From contig NZ_LT670844.1 of the NCBI RefSeq assembly GCF_900141755.1, positions 7,846,000-7,909,999 of the forward strand: DNA of 64,000 nt, read 5' to 3'. The DNA is from Bradyrhizobium lablabi (lineage in GTDB: Bacteria > Pseudomonadota > Alphaproteobacteria > Rhizobiales > Xanthobacteraceae). The notes beneath the pieces were generated by a model that worked only from the letters and a program-made list of their open reading frames with translations, did no database searches and had not been told where the DNA came from. A program made the position numbers and the translations under genes. The first letter of the stretch is position 1, and every line of letters begins with the position of its first letter. This document shows positions 1-8,665 of this stretch, piece after piece.

Positions 1-62
1 GCCGCCTCGAAGAAATAATCAGGACGCAGCCCAACAGCGTCTGCCATGACAGGAGGAACACC

Positions 63-470
63 ATGAATATCCATCTCGCCGGTTCTCGGCCGACGCGCCG
101 AGCGCCAAAAGAGTATTTTACCGGGACCGTCTGGCAGGATCCGATCATCGCGACCGAGGCGCCGGCACGCGCTGTCGCGAACCGCGTATCCTTCGAACCG
201 GGTGCGCGGACGGCGTGGCACACCCACCCGCTGGGGCAGACGCTCTATGTCGTCACGGGCGTCGGACGGGTGCAAAGCAAGGGCGGGCCGGTGCGCGAGA
301 TCAAGGCGGGTGACGTCGTCTGGATTCCGCCCGGTGAGAAACATTGGCACGGCGCCTCGCCGGCCAATGGCATGACCCATGTCGCGATACAGGAAGCGCT
401 GGACGGAAGTCACGTGACCTGGATGGAGCATGTGACGGATGCGGAATTTACCGCTGACGTCGGCAAGTAG
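63..470 (+). CDS. small cupin-domain protein
   Basis: 135 aa, about the size of a single-domain cupin. The core shows both cupin motifs: an AWHTHPLGQTLYVV block (His53, His55, Gln59) and a PPGEKHWHGAS block (His94, His96), so the usual metal ligands are present. Proteins of this kind often accompany a carboxymuconolactone decarboxylase or short-chain dehydrogenase, but no such partner is visible, and the substrate cannot be told. The start is supported by an AGGAGG ribosome site at 51-56. An in-frame TAA at 16-18 could be the end of an upstream gene cut by the window edge. The cupin fold is secure, the function is unknown. Confidence 0.85.
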   Translation: MNIHLAGSRPTRRAPKEYFTGTVWQDPIIATEAPARAVANRVSFEPGARTAWHTHPLGQTLYVVTGVGRVQSKGGPVREIKAGDVVWIPPGEKHWHGASPANGMTHVAIQEALDGSHVTWMEHVTDAEFTADVGK

Positions 471-525
471 CGATTTACCGTTCCCCGGCGGCGGCGGCGC
501 GCCATGTCCGGGACACGATGGACTG

Positions 526-882
526 TCAAATCCGCTGCGCGGTCCAGGTGCCCGAGCACAACGCGCCGCGCCAGGTGCCCGATCCGGACGTGCTCGAGAG
601 GTGACCGAAGCCGACCGCATGCTTCATGCCGCTTGCAAGCGTCACGCTGATGTTGCCGGCGTCGGCAACGCGGCCTGATGCCGTCATCAGCGGATTGTTC
701 GAGGCGACCTGGCCGTTGTTGATGCCGATCGAGACGGTTGTACCGCCGCCGCAGGCCGAATTCGATGAGGCGATCTGGACATTCCAGGCGCCGTCAAATG
801 TCGCCGCCGCACCGGCAGGTGTTGCAGCTGAGATTCCCGCGAGCATCAGGATAGCGACTGTGGCTGTGTGAAAACGCTGCAT
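526..882 (-). CDS. small secreted hypothetical protein, paralogue of the one at 5078-5437
   Basis: 118 aa from the ATG at 882, which has a GGGGG ribosome site just upstream; a longer reading from 954 lacks one. Residues 1-25 are an exported-type signal (MQRFHTATVAILMLAGISAA then TPAGA). The mature part keeps motifs shared with its paralogue: WNVQIAS near the start, two cysteines, a central GRVADAGNI block and a C-terminal GSGTWRGALCSGTWTA. I recognise no catalytic motif. It is probably periplasmic or extracellular. It and its paralogue bracket the Sel1/HlyD/ABC operon and are transcribed against it. The gene looks real; function unknown. Confidence 0.7.
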   Translation of the reverse strand: MQRFHTATVAILMLAGISAATPAGAAATFDGAWNVQIASSNSACGGGTTVSIGINNGQVASNNPLMTASGRVADAGNISVTLASGMKHAVGFGHLSSTSGSGTWRGALCSGTWTAQRI

Positions 883-1184
883 GACAACCCCCTGTGTTGG
901 TCCGACGCCGACACCGTCACACATCCTTTCCTCCGGGAATGTGATTGGAATCACACCGCAAGTTCGCAGCCATCAACTAACATCCGCCTCGGGTCGGCGA
1001 GCGAAACTTGGCCAAGCCATCGCGCCACTACGATTCGGTTCGAACCCTTGCGCGTTCTTGAACGACCACCGCATGAGTGTACAATCTGCAGGGATTTTTC
1101 GCGGTAACACTCGAGACAAAAGGTGCGTGAAACCAACGATATACGACAGGGTGGGTGATTTTCCCCAAACTCCCGGAGAATTTG

Positions 1185-1829
1185 ATGAAGCGAGCCCTTC
1201 TGTCAATCGTTTGCGGCGCCGCTCTCATTGCGAACTCCGTTGTCTGTGCCGCCGATCCGCTATCCGACAAGGAGATGGCCGACCGCTATTTTCAGGCCGC
1301 ACAGTCCGGAGATAACGACGCGCAGTTTTTTCTTGGCGCGCTTTATTCCGCAGGCGCCGGGCGGCCAAGGTCCGATGAGCAGGCCTTCCAGTGGTTTTCG
1401 CGCGCCGCCGAGCAGGGTCATTCGCACGCGATGCTGGTGCTCGCCGGATTGTATGCGATCGGGCGGGGAACGGCGAAAGACAACGTCAACGCCTACAAAT
1501 GGGCTTACATCGTTTCCGTCGGTACCCGGGTTGACGAGTTCCGCAACGGTGCCCGCCAATTGATGGGCGTTCTGGAAACCAGAATGACACCGGCAGAACT
1601 CAGCCAGGCCAGGGCCGCGGCCGCCGACTGGCACGCGGTACCGACCCAGGCCAGGCTCGCCACGCCGTCAGAAACGGCGCCACCGCAGCCTTCGCCGCCC
1701 GTCTCGAAGCCATCGCCGTCGGCGAGTGCCGCTGCCCCTTCGGCGCCGACGGCCAGCAGCAAGAAAGACGATATCGACACGTTGATGGACAAAATGCCGT
1801 CCGAACTGCGCAAGCGGCTCGGCTTCTAA
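1185..1829 (+). CDS. exported Sel1-repeat (tetratricopeptide-like) protein
   Basis: 214 aa from the ATG at 1185, chosen because CGGAGA lies just before it and a signal peptide (MKRALLSIVCGAALIANSVV, ending near a CAA site) starts there. The mature part carries two or three Sel1-like repeats with the typical A-x-x-x-L-G-x-x-Y-x-x-G spacing (AQFFLGALYSAGAG, AMLVLAGLYAIGRG). A Pro/Ser/Ala-rich linker of about 45 residues follows, then a short charged tail with a KKDDIDTLMDKMP stretch. Sel1 proteins are scaffolds in the periplasm. It ends 6 bp before the HlyD gene, so it is probably co-transcribed with the efflux genes and may act with them. Confidence 0.85.
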   Translation: MKRALLSIVCGAALIANSVVCAADPLSDKEMADRYFQAAQSGDNDAQFFLGALYSAGAGRPRSDEQAFQWFSRAAEQGHSHAMLVLAGLYAIGRGTAKDNVNAYKWAYIVSVGTRVDEFRNGARQLMGVLETRMTPAELSQARAAAADWHAVPTQARLATPSETAPPQPSPPVSKPSPSASAAAPSAPTASSKKDDIDTLMDKMPSELRKRLGF

Positions 1830-1835
1830 GAGGTA

Positions 1836-3071
1836 ATGCCGATGCCCTCGCGCAATCTTGTCTGGTCCGCCTCCATGCTCGCAGCGCTTGCGGCCGTAGC
1901 GGTTGGCGGAGCCTATCTGGAATATCCGGACTTCTTTCGGCCGCCAACGATGACCGCGGCAACGTCCATCCTCGCGCCGGTCTCGGAGGCGATCTATGGA
2001 ACTGGAACCGTCGAGCCCGAGCGCTGGGCGAAAGTCGTGCCGTTGCAGCGACGGCGGTTGGTAGACCTGTGCCGCTGCGAGGGGCAGGCCGTGCGCGCCG
2101 GCCAAATCCTCGGCCGCCAGGACGACGCCGAAGAAGTCTCGGCGCTGCATGAATTGGAAATCAACAATGAACAATTGCAGCGCGACCGCGATCGGGCCGA
2201 GCGCGACCGCGACAAGAGCGACGCGGCGAAGACCGAATACGAGCAACGCCAGACCCAACTCGATGAATCCAAATCGCGCATCAGCGCCCAGAAGGTACGC
2301 GTCGATTCGCTGGTGCTGCGCGCGCCGCTAGATGGAATGGTGCTGCGGCGCGACGGCGAGGTCGGCGAGATCGTTGGACCGACCGACGTGCTGTTCTGGG
2401 TCGGTCCGCCAACGCCAATGCAGGTGGTGGCGGAAATCAACGAGGAGGAAATCACCCGGATCGCCGTCGGGCAGAAGGCCTTTTTACGAAGCGAGGCCTT
2501 TGCCGCGCAGGCCCTGCGCGCCACCGTTTCACAGATCACGCCAAAGGGTGATCCGACGCGAAAGACCTTTCGCGTCTATCTGCGATTGCCGTCCGATACG
2601 CCGTTGCGGATCGGGATGACGGTCGAAGTCAACATCATCTATCGTGAAAAGACCGCGGCGGTTGTGGTGCCTGCCGAGGCTGTGATCGACAATGGGGTCC
2701 AGGTGGTGCGCGACGGAAAGGTTCATCGGGTTCCCGTCAATGTCGGGATCAAAGGCAGCCGCAACGTCGAGATCATCGGCAATGTGACGCAGGATACCAC
2801 CGTGTTGTCGCCGGCACGCATGGACTTGGCCGACGGTACCCGGGTCCATGTGGAGAACGTGGCTACGCCTGCGAAGCAGGCAACCGACGCTCCCCTGGAA
2901 CCCGCTCCCGATCCTGTGCCCACTGCTGCTCTCGAGCGCAACAACCCTCCCGTCCTGACCAGTGCCGCCGATCCTGATGATGCCGTGATCTCGGCGGCGC
3001 TGTCGGCGCATGTAGATTCCATTGTCAACGACGCCCGCAGGAACGTCGCCAAATACCCTGCGGCCCGGTGA
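1836..3071 (+). CDS. HlyD/MacA-type periplasmic adaptor of an ABC exporter
   Basis: 411 aa. An N-terminal membrane anchor (about residues 10-30) is followed by a biotinyl-lipoyl-like half, a strongly charged coiled coil (about residues 105-155, rich in RDR and ERD), the second lipoyl half (SLVLRAPLDGMVLRRDGEVG), a beta-barrel domain, and a disordered Ala/Pro-rich tail of about 75 residues that MacA proteins usually lack. Adaptors of this kind link an inner-membrane ABC exporter to later envelope steps. It overlaps the permease gene by 4 bp (GTGA), implying coupled translation. The family is secure, the cargo unknown. Confidence 0.88.
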   Translation: MPMPSRNLVWSASMLAALAAVAVGGAYLEYPDFFRPPTMTAATSILAPVSEAIYGTGTVEPERWAKVVPLQRRRLVDLCRCEGQAVRAGQILGRQDDAEEVSALHELEINNEQLQRDRDRAERDRDKSDAAKTEYEQRQTQLDESKSRISAQKVRVDSLVLRAPLDGMVLRRDGEVGEIVGPTDVLFWVGPPTPMQVVAEINEEEITRIAVGQKAFLRSEAFAAQALRATVSQITPKGDPTRKTFRVYLRLPSDTPLRIGMTVEVNIIYREKTAAVVVPAEAVIDNGVQVVRDGKVHRVPVNVGIKGSRNVEIIGNVTQDTTVLSPARMDLADGTRVHVENVATPAKQATDAPLEPAPDPVPTAALERNNPPVLTSAADPDDAVISAALSAHVDSIVNDARRNVAKYPAAR

Positions 3072-4321
3072 ACGGCATGGCAACGAACCTCTTGCTGAGT
3101 ATTGCCTGGACCCATGTCTCGAGCCGCGTCCGGCAGACGCTGGTCGGCATGTTCGGCGTCGCCATGGGCGTCGGCTTCACCATCATGATGGCGGGCCTGA
3201 TGCAGGGATCCCAGATCGATTTTTTGCGGCAGCTTGTCGATACCATGCCCCACATCACGGTGAACGATGAGCGCCGGTCGGTCCCTGTGCAACCGGCGGA
3301 TCAGGAATATGCCGCGGTCGCGATGTCCAACGTGGCGAACGTCAATCCGCGCCCGGGGATCCGATATCCGGATGCGGTGATGGCATCGCTGAAGTCATGG
3401 TTGCCGGGCGACGTCGCGCCGTCGGCGCGAACCACGGCGATCATCGATCACGGCGGCGGGCGGATCGGCGTGACGCTGACCGGCATCGATCCGCGGTTCG
3501 AGGTTCGCGTGTCAAAACTCGCCACGCAGATGCGCGAGGGGCAATTGAGCGATCTTGCGAAGGCGGCGAACGGGATCATCATCGGCCAGGCGCTGGCCGA
3601 GAAGCTCGCGGTGAAGACTGGAAATACGGTCCTGCTGGCGGGAGGCGAGGGCACGCAGATTTCAGCAACCGTGGTCGGCATCTTCCGCTCCGGGTTGAAG
3701 CGGGTCGACGAGGCGCAGATCTATTCGCTGACCGGTCTGGCCCAGACCCTGATGGGGCAAAACGGGATCGTCAACGAGTTGCGGCTGCGGTTGAACGATC
3801 CGTTGATCGCGCAGAAGGTGGCGACGCAGGTTGAGGCGCAGACCGGCTACAAATCGGTTTCCTGGCAGGAAGCCAACGCTGACCTCTTGTCGAGTTTCGC
3901 AACGCGCGATTTCATCGTGCTCACCGTGATGGGCGCGATGCTGCTGTCCTCCTCCTTCGCGACCTACAACATCATTTCCACCATTACCCATGAGAAACGT
4001 CACGACATCGCGATCATGAAGTCGCTGGGCATGCGCGAAGCCTCGGTGCGGCGAATCTTCATCCTGGAATCGATGATGATGGGATCGGTCGGAATCCTGT
4101 TCGGATGGATTCTCGGATATCTGCTCTGCTACGCGTGGTCCAAGATCACCATCTACAACACGCTTACCGGAGCGACCGTCCCGCTTTCGATCTACTATTC
4201 GCCGACGCACTATTTAGCCACCGGCGCCATTGCCATTCTCTGCTGCGCGATCGCGGCGTTCTTTCCGGCGCGCAAGGCGACGCGGGTACACCCGGTCGAG
4301 ATTATCAGGGGGGCATCGTGA
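3068..4321 (+). CDS. MacB/FtsX-type ABC transporter permease
   Basis: 417 aa from GTG at 3068, overlapping the adaptor stop; an ATG at 3077 is an alternative. Topology is that of the MacB/LolE permeases: one N-terminal membrane helix, a large periplasmic domain (about residues 45-275), then three C-terminal helices making the FtsX domain (FIVLTVMGAMLLSSSFATYN, a helix near MMMGSVGILFGWILGYLLCY, and YLATGAIAILCCAIAAFFPA). The last helix ends in ARKATRVHPVEIIRG, the usual FtsX-family ending. Unlike E. coli MacB, the ATPase is a separate protein, encoded next. It is likely a mechanotransmission-type exporter or lipid/lipoprotein handler. Confidence 0.88.
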   Translation: MNGMATNLLLSIAWTHVSSRVRQTLVGMFGVAMGVGFTIMMAGLMQGSQIDFLRQLVDTMPHITVNDERRSVPVQPADQEYAAVAMSNVANVNPRPGIRYPDAVMASLKSWLPGDVAPSARTTAIIDHGGGRIGVTLTGIDPRFEVRVSKLATQMREGQLSDLAKAANGIIIGQALAEKLAVKTGNTVLLAGGEGTQISATVVGIFRSGLKRVDEAQIYSLTGLAQTLMGQNGIVNELRLRLNDPLIAQKVATQVEAQTGYKSVSWQEANADLLSSFATRDFIVLTVMGAMLLSSSFATYNIISTITHEKRHDIAIMKSLGMREASVRRIFILESMMMGSVGILFGWILGYLLCYAWSKITIYNTLTGATVPLSIYYSPTHYLATGAIAILCCAIAAFFPARKATRVHPVEIIRGAS

Positions 4322-5055
4322 GCGAGATCGCGCTGGAGGTCGTGGGCTTGGTCCGCCGCGTTCAGGGCGTCGTTTCTCATACGCTGGTCAACGGCATCGA
4401 TCTGTCGGTGCAAAAGGGCGAATTCCTCGCCATCACCGGACCTTCCGGGTCCGGCAAATCGTCGCTGCTCTATCTGATTGGATTGCTCGATGCGCCGACC
4501 GAAGGCGAGATCATCATCTGCGGTCAGCCGACGTCAAAGCTATCGGAAACCGAGCGCGCCGACGTTCGCCTGACCAAATGCGGCTTCGTGTTTCAGTTTC
4601 ACTTCCTGCTGCCCGAGTTCACCGCGCTGGAAAACGTGCTGCTGCCGATGCGCGCCCATGGCCGGATGTCCACCAAGGACATGCATGAGCGGGCGATGGC
4701 GCTGCTCACATCGCTCGGTCTCGGCGAACAGGTCGCAAAACGCCCCAATCAGCTTTCCGGCGGTCAGCGGCAGCGCGTCGCGCTGGCGCGGGCGCTCGCC
4801 AACCGTCCCGAGATCATCGTCGCCGACGAGCCCACGGGAAATCTCGACACCGCCTCGACCGAGCAGGTGTTCGGCATCCTGCGCGATATCGCCGACAATG
4901 GTCAGACGGTGGTGGTTGTAACGCATGATGCCGCGTTGGCTGCGCGCGCAGACCGGCGCATCCATATCGTCGACGGCAAGATTCACGAAACGACCTTTGG
5001 CAATGGGAAGCCAGAGATGACGGCCGCGACAGGGACCGCGGAATATCAGCCGTAA
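4318..5055 (+). CDS. ABC transporter ATP-binding protein (LolD/MacB-N type)
   Basis: 245 aa from the GTG at 4318, which overlaps the permease stop as GTGA; the longer in-frame reading from 4105 lies inside the permease gene and is rejected. All ABC motifs are present: Walker A GPSGSGKS (41-48), Q-loop Gln at VFQFHF, signature LSGGQ (146-150), Walker B IIVADEP (166-172) and H-loop His203 in VVTHD. It should power the permease encoded just upstream. Three genes in a row with 4-bp overlaps make one tightly coupled exporter operon with the Sel1 gene in front. Confidence 0.9.
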   Translation: MSEIALEVVGLVRRVQGVVSHTLVNGIDLSVQKGEFLAITGPSGSGKSSLLYLIGLLDAPTEGEIIICGQPTSKLSETERADVRLTKCGFVFQFHFLLPEFTALENVLLPMRAHGRMSTKDMHERAMALLTSLGLGEQVAKRPNQLSGGQRQRVALARALANRPEIIVADEPTGNLDTASTEQVFGILRDIADNGQTVVVVTHDAALAARADRRIHIVDGKIHETTFGNGKPEMTAATGTAEYQP

Positions 5056-5077
5056 CGGCGTACGCTGGCGCGATCGG

Positions 5078-5437
5078 TCAGATGCGGTGCGCGGTCCAGG
5101 TGCCCGAACACATCGCGCCGCGCCAGGTGCCCGATCCGAATGTCGCGGTGAGGTGACCGGAGCCGACGGCCCGTTTCATTCCGCTCGCGAGCGTGACGCG
5201 GATGTTTCCGGCATCGGCGACACGACCCGATGCCGCCATCTGCGGGTTGGTCGACGCCACCTGGCCATCTCGAATGCCGATCGAGATGGTTGCGCCGTTG
5301 CCGCAGCCCGCATTCTGCGAGGCGATCTGGACATCCCAGGAGCCGTCATAGGTCGCGGCCACGGCCGGCGTGGCGACGGAAATTCCCAGAAGCAGGACGA
5401 TGCGGCCTGCGATTGCAAGTTTGCGAAAGCGTTCCAT
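5078..5437 (-). CDS. small secreted hypothetical protein, paralogue of the one at 526-882
   Basis: 119 aa with a signal peptide (hydrophobic IVLLLGISVATPAVAA). The mature part repeats the architecture of the 526-882 protein: WDVQIASQN, a conserved GRVADAGNIRVTLASGMKRA block and a C-terminal GSGTWRGAMCSGTWTAHRI with matching cysteines. It converges on the ABC operon with only 22 bp between stops. A GGGG stretch precedes the ATG. The two copies probably arose by duplication on either side of the exporter. The DNA is still visibly alike, for example the GGTCCAGGTGCCCGA block near both 3' ends. Function unknown. Confidence 0.75.
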   Translation of the reverse strand: MERFRKLAIAGRIVLLLGISVATPAVAATYDGSWDVQIASQNAGCGNGATISIGIRDGQVASTNPQMAASGRVADAGNIRVTLASGMKRAVGSGHLTATFGSGTWRGAMCSGTWTAHRI

Positions 5438-5648
5438 GACATCCCCCGTTGTTGAACGGAGCCATAGTCATCGAACGCATCGCCCGAAGATGTGATGGGG
5501 GTCACGCCGTCGCGATGGAGCCAGGCTGGCGAGCTTTGGGGCGGGCGCCGCGGAGCCGCGCCTCGGTCAAAATCCGCGCCATGGAAGCGCACCGGGCGGT
5601 GCAGCGGGACGGGGCCAAGGACCTTGGCGCTGGAGAGGTCCGCGCCGA

Positions 5649-6467
5649 TTAGTTCACCCGGCTCCAGGTCTGGCCGCCGCAGAACATGCCGCCGAAGGCG
5701 CAGCCCTGGACGCGCAGGGTATCCGGGGCTTTCAACGCGATCGTCGAATCATAGGTTGAGCCGGTATTGGGATCGAGAATCCGCCCGCTCCATTTGGCGT
5801 CCTTGCCGGGCTTCATGTTGATCAGCACCTGTTCGCCGTTCTTGTTCGATTTCGAATCGACCGAATAGCCGCAGAGATTGGCGCCGCATTGCTCGATACG
5901 GACCTTGCCTTCCTTCTCTTCCGTCAGCCATACGCCGAGCGGTGAATTTGCCGCCTGAGGAGCCGGCGCTGGGGCAGGGACCGGCACCGCCGGGGGAGCC
6001 GTCGCTACCACCGGAGGCGGCGCAGGCCTGGGGACTGGGGCGGGGGCAGGGTCCGGCTGTATCTGCGGGGCGGGGGCGCTGGCCCCCGGCGGTGTTGATG
6101 TGATGGTCTCGGATGATGGCGCCGCGGTTGCGGTGGTCGTGGATGGCGCGGGCGAAGCGGCCGCCGGTGCAGGCGTGGGAACTGGAGCCGGCGCCGGGGT
6201 CTGTTCGGCCGGCGCGGAGGGAGCGGCGGGGGCCTGCGGATCGATCTTCGCCTGCTCGGGCGACTGCTTGCGCGTACTGTCCTGGTCGCCACGGGCGCGC
6301 TTCGATTTCCGCCCGCTATTGTCATAGACGCCCGGAATCGAAACCGTTCCGCGATCCGGATCGATGCGAATGGTGCGCCCGCCATATTCGAAGGTGTACT
6401 GCGCCTGCGCGGCGCTGCTCGCCAGCACAAAGGCGGCGACGGCCAAAAGCCCTTTTGCGATTTTCAT
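5649..6467 (-). CDS. exported Pro/Ala-rich protein with C-terminal DUF2147 domain
   Basis: 272 aa from the ATG at 6467, preceded by AGGGGG. It has a signal peptide (KGLLAVAAFVLASSAAQAQ), a short region with TFEYGGRTIRIDPDRG, a Lys/Arg patch, then a low-complexity Pro/Ala linker of about 110 residues. The last 95 residues are a DUF2147-like domain: SPLGVWLTEEKEGKVRIEQC, a conserved LCGY, WSGRILDPNTGSTYDS, and a cysteine-rich end (GCAFGGMFCGGQTWSR). DUF2147 domains are small periplasmic lipocalin-like folds of unknown role. The long linker suggests the domain is held away from a wall- or membrane-bound N-terminus. The linker is prone to slippage. Confidence 0.8.
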   Translation of the reverse strand: MKIAKGLLAVAAFVLASSAAQAQYTFEYGGRTIRIDPDRGTVSIPGVYDNSGRKSKRARGDQDSTRKQSPEQAKIDPQAPAAPSAPAEQTPAPAPVPTPAPAAASPAPSTTTATAAPSSETITSTPPGASAPAPQIQPDPAPAPVPRPAPPPVVATAPPAVPVPAPAPAPQAANSPLGVWLTEEKEGKVRIEQCGANLCGYSVDSKSNKNGEQVLINMKPGKDAKWSGRILDPNTGSTYDSTIALKAPDTLRVQGCAFGGMFCGGQTWSRVN

Positions 6468-6648
6468 ACTCACCCCCTGAGCAGTCGAAATCCCGGTCCC
6501 AAGTTGGGAAGTCCCGCGTTCCGACCCTATGCTTCGGCAGCTTTCGTCAACGTGATCTAGATCACTTTCATCGCTATGAGTCGTGGATAAGCGGCCTTTG
6601 GTTCAATCCATCTCCGCCCGGCCAGCCCAATTTAGCACCGCGCAGGAT

Positions 6649-7425
6649 CTATTCAAACCAGGCGGCATAGATCTTCTTGAAACTGCCGTCCTCAAAGGCG
6701 ATGTGCAGCCATTGGTCGACAAAGGCCTTGAGCGCGGCGTCGCGCTGCAGCCAATACGCTTTCTCGGCGAAGTCGAACGGCTTGTCCGGATGCACCGCGC
6801 AGAGCACGCCCGGATGAAGCCGTTGCTGATAGCGCGTCTCCGACGCATCCGTGATCATGACGTCGGCGTTGCCCTTGGCGATCTCGTCGAAGATCGTGAC
6901 GTTGTCGTTGTAGATTTTGATCTCGGCGTTTTTGACATTGGCGCGGGCGAACCGCTCGTTGGTGCCGCCGGTGTTGGTGATCACGCGGGTGCCTGATTTG
7001 TCGATATCGGCGATGCTCTGGAATTTATCCTTGTCGGCGCAGCGCGCGATCGGCGTCTTGCCTTCGCGCATGATGGGGCTAGAGAACATGCCCTTTTTCT
7101 GCCGGTCGAGGGTGATCGAGACGCCGCCCATCGCGATGTCGAAATTGTCCGCCTCGAAATCTTTCGTCAGTTGCGGCCAGGCGGTCTGAACATACTCGAC
7201 CCTGACGCCGAGCGCCTTGCCAAGCGCCTCCGCCATATCGACGTCGAAGCCGCGGAATTTCTTCGTCTCCTTGTCGATATAGGTGAAGGGCAGATAGTCG
7301 CCGGTCATGCCGACGCGCAAGCTTCCGCGCTTCATGATCTCGTCGAGGCGGGAAGGCTGCTGGGCCTGCGTTGGGCTTACGGCAAGAAAAAATAGGGCGG
7401 CGAGGCAGGATAGAACGCGAATCAT
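6649..7425 (-). CDS. periplasmic cyclohexadienyl dehydratase (PheC)-like / SBP_bac_3 protein
   Basis: 258 aa from the ATG at 7425 (GGAGAA upstream). A signal peptide (MIRVLSCLAALFFLAVSPTQ then AQ) precedes a type-II periplasmic-binding fold. From memory it resembles Pseudomonas PheC more than ordinary amino-acid binding proteins: TGDYLPFTY, a GFDVDMAEAL block, GGTNERFARAN, TDASETR (a Glu at the place of the PheC catalytic Glu) and a C-terminal PFDFAEKAYWLQRD block. PheC turns prephenate or arogenate into phenylpyruvate or phenylalanine. No ABC permease or ATPase is adjacent, which fits an enzyme better than an importer subunit. A plain solute-binding protein remains possible. Confidence 0.7.
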   Translation of the reverse strand: MIRVLSCLAALFFLAVSPTQAQQPSRLDEIMKRGSLRVGMTGDYLPFTYIDKETKKFRGFDVDMAEALGKALGVRVEYVQTAWPQLTKDFEADNFDIAMGGVSITLDRQKKGMFSSPIMREGKTPIARCADKDKFQSIADIDKSGTRVITNTGGTNERFARANVKNAEIKIYNDNVTIFDEIAKGNADVMITDASETRYQQRLHPGVLCAVHPDKPFDFAEKAYWLQRDAALKAFVDQWLHIAFEDGSFKKIYAAWFE

Positions 7426-7618
7426 CAAAGCTTTCTCCGGAAGCCAGATCGATCCGACGCAAAAAGCCCGGACCACGATGCCGCGCAACATATCGCGTTG
7501 CCCTGTATCAACAAGACAAATGCTTAAGAGCAATGGTTTGTTGCAAAGTGGAAGGATAGGATCGGCCGATCAAATCGGCGGCTTCGGACTTTGCGGCCCG
7601 CGCGGACAGGACCCAACA

Positions 7619-8146
7619 ATGTCGATCTCGATGTACAATGCATCAGTCGCCGTCTTCACGCAATTTCTCGGCAGTCTGTCGCATCTTCTCGACCGCGCGG
7701 GGGCTCACGCCGAGGCGCGCAAGATTGATCCCTCAATTCTGCTCAATGCGCGGCTCTATCCCAACATGTACAACCTCACGCGCCAGGTGGGCGAGGCCAT
7801 CAGGCACGCGGTGCTCTCCACAAGCCTGCTGGTCGGCGTCGACCCGCCAGTCTTTCCGGATGGCGAGCCGGATATTGCCGAACTCAAGGCGCGTATCGCG
7901 ACGGCGATCGATTTTGTCCGGAGCTTTTCGCCCGCCGAGATCAATGGCGCCGCCAACAAGGAAGTGGTCTTCACGTTTCGCAACGGTTCAACGAGACGTT
8001 TTACCGGCCAATCGTTGCTGCTGACGTTCAGCGTGCCGCAGTTCTTTTTCCACGTGACCACGGCCTACGATATCCTGCGCCATTGCGGCGTCGATCTCGT
8101 CAAGAAGGATTTTCTGGGAACGCCGAGCGAGTTGCTCGAGAGTTGA
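7619..8146 (+). CDS. DUF1993 family protein
   Basis: 175 aa from the ATG at 7619, where the family begins (MSISMYNASVAVFTQFLGSL); the open frame extends upstream to 7307 but that part overlaps the divergent pheC-like gene. The sequence is all-helical and soluble, with family landmarks LYPNMYNLTRQVGEAIRHAV, a central DFVRSF block and FFFHVTTAYDILRHCGVDL near the end. DUF1993 belongs to the DinB/YfiT-like four-helix group; some members bind metal, but the function is unknown. It is transcribed away from the pheC-like gene with about 190 bp between the starts. Confidence 0.85.
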   Translation: MSISMYNASVAVFTQFLGSLSHLLDRAGAHAEARKIDPSILLNARLYPNMYNLTRQVGEAIRHAVLSTSLLVGVDPPVFPDGEPDIAELKARIATAIDFVRSFSPAEINGAANKEVVFTFRNGSTRRFTGQSLLLTFSVPQFFFHVTTAYDILRHCGVDLVKKDFLGTPSELLES

Positions 8147-8149
8147 GCG

Positions 8150-8605
8150 CTAGATTTCGCCGCTGTCCTTGCGGACGATATGTGCCGCCGCGGCGCGGCC
8201 GGACATCTCGCTTTTGAGCTCTTCGAAGCGCCGCCGCGCCTCGCTCTCGCGATCGTCCACGAACCACACCGCCGCATCCCTCGACATCGGTCCGCTGACG
8301 ACAGGCGTTGAATTCTCGCCGATCGTCTCGTCGACGTAATATTCGCTGCCCTCGCGGCGGACCGTCCACTTCAAACGGATCGCGGCCATCGGGCCGGGGC
8401 CGCTCTTCGAGTAACCGTCGGCCTCGGTCAGGGTTGGGGCGAGGGGCTTTTCGTCGACCTGAGGCTTTTCCTCAATCGGCGGCTTTTCCGGCGCGCGAAC
8501 GGATTCGCCTTGATCGAGAATGCTGGCGATGGTCGCGAGCGCGTCGTCGGTCGGATCGCTTTGAGTCAAATGTTCAGCCTCCGGATGTCCCACAGTCGGC
8601 AGCAA
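8150..8605 (-). CDS. small hypothetical protein, cytoplasmic
   Basis: 151 aa, no signal peptide or membrane segment. The N-terminal half is acidic and Pro/Lys/Glu-rich with short repeats of the EKPP / EKPQ / EKPL kind, probably disordered. The C-terminal half has a compact core (IRLKWTVRREGSEYYVDETI and RDAAVWFVDDRESEARRRF) followed by a charged helix. It is convergent with the DUF1993 gene, with 3 bp between stops. I do not recognise the family. Coding potential is supported by third-position GC and by the lack of a better ORF here. Confidence 0.6.
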   Translation of the reverse strand: MLPTVGHPEAEHLTQSDPTDDALATIASILDQGESVRAPEKPPIEEKPQVDEKPLAPTLTEADGYSKSGPGPMAAIRLKWTVRREGSEYYVDETIGENSTPVVSGPMSRDAAVWFVDDRESEARRRFEELKSEMSGRAAAAHIVRKDSGEI

Positions 8606-8665
8606 AACGATTCTGCCATTCCGGTATCCCTACCTTGTCCCCGAATAAGGCTGAGTTTTGTCGGT

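Noticed and set aside
2149..2619. Arg/Cys/Ser-rich frames inside the HlyD gene
   Set aside because: They are out-of-frame shadows of a GC-rich coding region with no start signal.
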